Shown here piece by piece: positions 61,521 to 64,000 of a stretch of 64,000 bases of DNA (within the stretch, counting starts at the first letter, position 1; each line of letters opens with the position of its first letter). Position numbers and translations under genes: made by a program. The stretch is from Mycolicibacterium flavescens (GTDB lineage: Bacteria; Actinomycetota; Actinomycetes; Mycobacteriales; Mycobacteriaceae): positions 2,294,001 through 2,358,000 of the forward strand of contig LR134353.1 in assembly GCA_900637135.1 (NCBI GenBank), given 5' to 3'. Below the pieces are notes generated by a model. That model made no database searches, was not told where the DNA came from, and saw only the letters and a program-made list of their open reading frames with translations.

Positions 61521-63355
61521 GCGACGGCCTCCCAGAACTCGGGCGGCAGCAGCAACCGTGCCCCACCGCTTTCGGCGATCGTCTGGGCGGTGGTGATCTG
61601 CTCGTCTCGGAACTTGGCCCGGATGCCGCGCACGATCCGGTCCCACGCCAGGCCGTAGCGCACGTTCCACTCGCTGACGGGGTACTCCTCCCGCTGGCGC
61701 TCGATGAAGTCCAGGAAGGTCAGAACCTGCGGCAGGTGCCGGGTGGTGAACACCGCGTTCGGGCACTCCAGGCAGCCCCACAACGACACCGGGCACGGCT
61801 TGCCCTTCGCCCCGAAAGGCGAGTCGTAGAAGTCGCGGCAGGAGGCCAGGAACACGTCGCTCTCGCGCGACAGCAGCGCCTGCACCTGCTCGGGTGGCAG
61901 GTCCCCTTCTCCGGCATCGAGGCGGGTGCCGTCCTCGTCGAGTACCACCGGCGGCGGCAGCGCGACGTCCAGCGCTTCGCGCAGGCCGTTCTCCACGGCT
62001 TGGTCGTGCAGCTCGTCGTGGGCGGGGATGTTTGCGTAGTGGTTTGCGGCGACGTCGGCGGTGTGGCCCTGGGTGAAGTCGGCGAGCACGCCGGTGGCTT
62101 TGAGGTATTGCTGGGACTTGTAGGTCTTGCGCAGCCGCCGCAGATCCAGCCGCACCGGCGTTCCGTCAGCGTCGGTCATCTGGTCGATGCCGTGTCGTTT
62201 CTGCCAGTTGTCCACGTGACCCCAAGGACCCTGCCCGCCGAGCGGGAAGGAGTCCCGCAGGCCCTTGTCTCCGTAGTCGACCCACAAATCGGTGCTGCCA
62301 CTAAACTCGCGGGCTCGCGCGGTGAGCCGCAGCGCCAGTCGGATCAGACCGCCGGGATGGTGCAGGGCACCGCCATCGCTGACCCGCATGGACTTAGAGA
62401 TCCGGCGACCGTGCGCGCGCCGCTTGACATAGTTGACACTCACGAACCCGCGGGCCGGGTTGGTCAAGCAGTCGGCCTGCAACCGCTTGGCGCACTCCGG
62501 CTCAAGCCCGGTCATGCAGATCAGCAGGATCAGGAACACGACGTTGTCCTCCCGAGTGAGGATGAGCGCCGCGTTGAGCGGGCGCCCGTTGCCCAGCCTC
62601 TTGCCGACCAGGGGCCGCAGGAACTGCATCGTGACAGGCCCGTGACGGGCGATGTGCCACAGCACGTTCTCGATCACATCCCAACCGCCGACGTTCGGGT
62701 CCTGGCCCGTCGCGGCTCGGGCTTCGCCATCCTGTATTCGGCGCGCGATCGCGCGGACATCCGCCAGCGCGGCGTTCCTGATCGCCTCGAACACGTTCTG
62801 CGGGTAGGCATCCAAGGGTCTCGTCTGACGGGCACGGGTTTCCCGTCCGAGGAACCTCAGCCGGATAGCCAGGTCGGGATCGAACGTCGTGGGGCTGGCG
62901 TCGAACGCCACGCGGAGCAGCCGGACCACCACACCGATGCTGATGCGCGGCTGGTCACTGTCCGGTCCGTACTCGGCGATCAGCGCCTGCTCGAACGCGT
63001 CGATGTGCTCGGCCTCCAGGTCACTGAACTCGACCTCGGTGGCGTTCTGCGGTTCGGCTCCAGTGATGAACCGCACGAACTTCCGCACCGAGAACAGGTT
63101 CACCTTGAACGCCTGGTAACTCGATTCGGGTCCGTCGGCGGCCACCGTGCGCAGCGTCGCGGCAAGCTGGCGGGTCAACCGCGGGCATGGCCACGCGGAC
63201 ATGTCGAACGTGCGGTCGGCGCCATCCAGGTGCAGCCGGAGCACCAGCGGACCGATGTCCGGGACAGGAGCGGGTTGCGCGGGCATCTGCTCCTCGGTCG
63301 GGAAAGCCGCCCAGCGGCCACGGCGACCGGAGCCGGCACCCTCGGTGCGGTTCAC
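61517..63355 (-). CDS. tnpB: Tyrosine recombinase TnpB-like (Tn554 type)
   Basis: 612 residues from GTG 63355. An N-terminal SAM-like core-binding domain (SYQAFKVNLFSVRKFVRFI) is followed by a catalytic domain with LLICMTGLEPECAKRL (Arg region replaced by Glu/Pro), DLRRLRKTYKSQ, FTQGHTADVAANHYANI (His, Tyr). CLECPN may bind zinc. It matches the size of Tn554 TnpB (about 630). Confidence 0.82.
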   Translation of the reverse strand: MNRTEGAGSGRRGRWAAFPTEEQMPAQPAPVPDIGPLVLRLHLDGADRTFDMSAWPCPRLTRQLAATLRTVAADGPESSYQAFKVNLFSVRKFVRFITGAEPQNATEVEFSDLEAEHIDAFEQALIAEYGPDSDQPRISIGVVVRLLRVAFDASPTTFDPDLAIRLRFLGRETRARQTRPLDAYPQNVFEAIRNAALADVRAIARRIQDGEARAATGQDPNVGGWDVIENVLWHIARHGPVTMQFLRPLVGKRLGNGRPLNAALILTREDNVVFLILLICMTGLEPECAKRLQADCLTNPARGFVSVNYVKRRAHGRRISKSMRVSDGGALHHPGGLIRLALRLTARAREFSGSTDLWVDYGDKGLRDSFPLGGQGPWGHVDNWQKRHGIDQMTDADGTPVRLDLRRLRKTYKSQQYLKATGVLADFTQGHTADVAANHYANIPAHDELHDQAVENGLREALDVALPPPVVLDEDGTRLDAGEGDLPPEQVQALLSRESDVFLASCRDFYDSPFGAKGKPCPVSLWGCLECPNAVFTTRHLPQVLTFLDFIERQREEYPVSEWNVRYGLAWDRIVRGIRAKFRDEQITTAQTIAESGGARLLLPPEFWEAVA

Positions 63356-64000
63356 GCGGCAGCACCATCCTCAAGCCGGACCCTGCTCAGCGCTTCGGCT
63401 TGTTCATCCCATTCGCGCAGCGCGGACAGCACGATCTCCTGCGCCTCGTCCAGGACGTCGAGGTAGACGAAGACCGTCTCGCGCTGGCGATGGCCGAGCA
63501 GTAGCTGCAACTTGCGCAGCGGGTCGCCGACCAGCAGCCGTTTCACCTGCTGGCTCATCAGGGTCTCGCCGGGCTCCATGCGCAACGCGCGGACGGTCTG
63601 GCGCAGCAGCAGCCCGAGCATGTGCACGGCGAATGTGTGACGCAGGGCGTGCGGATGGACCACCAGGTCCAGGCCGAACCGGGCGCACCGTTCGTTGGCT
63701 CGCCGAAACACCGCCTGCCACGTCGACCGCGACAGCGGCAAGCCGTCCTCACCGAGCCACAGCCACAACGGACCACCCGGACCGTCGTCGCCGACCCGGC
63801 ACAGTCGCTGCCGTTCCTCGATCGTCACCCGCGAGTACGGCCGCGAGCGGCCATCCTCGACGAGCGTCAGCGCAGTCTTGCCGGCGGAGCGAACTCCCAT
63901 CCAGGCGTCCGTACACCCGTAAGCCCCGGCCGCCCGGCGGCGCTCGACCAGTTCGTCGCGTTCGATGTCGACGTAGTGGTGCAGGTCGCGCAGCACGCGG
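63352..64000 (-). CDS. tnpA: Tyrosine recombinase TnpA-like, C-terminal part
   Basis: The frame is open to the window edge, so the start and N-terminal domain are missing. The visible part has HALRHTFAVHML (His-x-x-Arg), LLGHRQRETVFVYLDVL (His and nucleophile Tyr). It is the first gene of the recombinase operon and its stop overlaps tnpB by four bases. It resembles TnpA of Tn554. Confidence 0.82.
   Translation of the reverse strand, partial: RVLRDLHHYVDIERDELVERRRAAGAYGCTDAWMGVRSAGKTALTLVEDGRSRPYSRVTIEERQRLCRVGDDGPGGPLWLWLGEDGLPLSRSTWQAVFRRANERCARFGLDLVVHPHALRHTFAVHMLGLLLRQTVRALRMEPGETLMSQQVKRLLVGDPLRKLQLLLGHRQRETVFVYLDVLDEAQEIVLSALREWDEQAEALSRVRLEDGAAA

Larger units (their letters stand above)
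50641..64000. mobile_element. Probable Tn554-type element with mercury cargo, incomplete
   Basis: Three tyrosine recombinase genes and a DUF6262/TnpC-like gene at 58,987-64,000 define a Tn554-like transposition module that runs off the window. The left limit is inferred from the abrupt loss of the PAPS-reductase-like frame near 50,640. The cargo would be the MFS/Cys-protein/MerR unit and the second mer operon. Tn554-type elements lack inverted terminal repeats, so the border cannot be confirmed here. Confidence 0.5.

Noticed and set aside
61430..63466. Long plus-strand open frame (about 678 codons) over the recombinase genes
   Set aside because: Antisense shadow: its composition is Arg/Val/Gln/Gly-rich and the opposite strand has complete recombinase motifs with coupled starts.

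Overview
The window looks like part of a fast-growing actinobacterial genome, most likely Mycolicibacterium/Mycobacterium. The evidence is uniformly high GC, the end of an mce (mammalian cell entry) operon, many GTG starts, ATGA/GTGA translational couplings, and an IS1081-like insertion sequence. No tRNA, rRNA or CRISPR array was found.

Bases 1-16,999 read as ordinary chromosome: the tail of an mce operon (mceD fragment, mceE lipoprotein, mceF), two small secreted proteins, an EamA-type exporter, a polyamine ABC transporter operon (potA-potD-potB-potC), an SRPBCC protein, an MFS exporter, an alpha/beta hydrolase, a MerR regulator divergent from a methyltransferase, an SDR dehydrogenase, a thioesterase-like protein and a small helical protein.

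Bases 17,000-27,346 are a complete Tn7-like transposon. Its ends are TGT...ACA with three 19-bp repeats each. It encodes TnsA, TnsB, TnsC and TniQ, and carries a mercury-resistance operon (merA, merB, MerT-like protein, redoxin, CcdA) under a MerR regulator, plus a CadD-like transporter and an IS21 remnant. tnsC and the three membrane/redox genes each carry a single-base frameshift.

Bases 27,347-38,515 hold a probable phage-defence island. It encodes an SNF2-type helicase with a C-terminal DUF3883/Mrr-like nuclease domain, a DUF1156 DNA methyltransferase and a DUF499 ATPase with an N-terminal HEPN-like motif. A convergent gene encodes a putative PD-(D/E)XK nuclease of QxK type.

Bases 38,516-50,640 are accessory DNA of plasmid or integrative-element character: unknown proteins, a winged-helix gene cut by an IS1081-like IS256-family element, an ATP-dependent DNA ligase, a large Ser/Ala/Thr-rich exported protein, an Imm61-like protein, and an XRE regulator with a matched pair of operator-like palindromes. 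A PAPS-reductase-like gene breaks off at about 50,640.

Bases 50,641-64,000 look like cargo and recombinase genes of a Tn554-type element that runs off the window. They include an MFS exporter with a small Cys-rich protein and a MerR regulator, then a second, intact mercury operon. That operon has an ArsR-family regulator and the MerT-like/redoxin/CcdA genes on one side, with merA, merB and another flavoprotein on the other. Three tyrosine recombinases and a DUF6262/TnpC-like protein follow. The window therefore holds two independent mercury operons that share a MerT-redoxin-CcdA trio but use different regulators.
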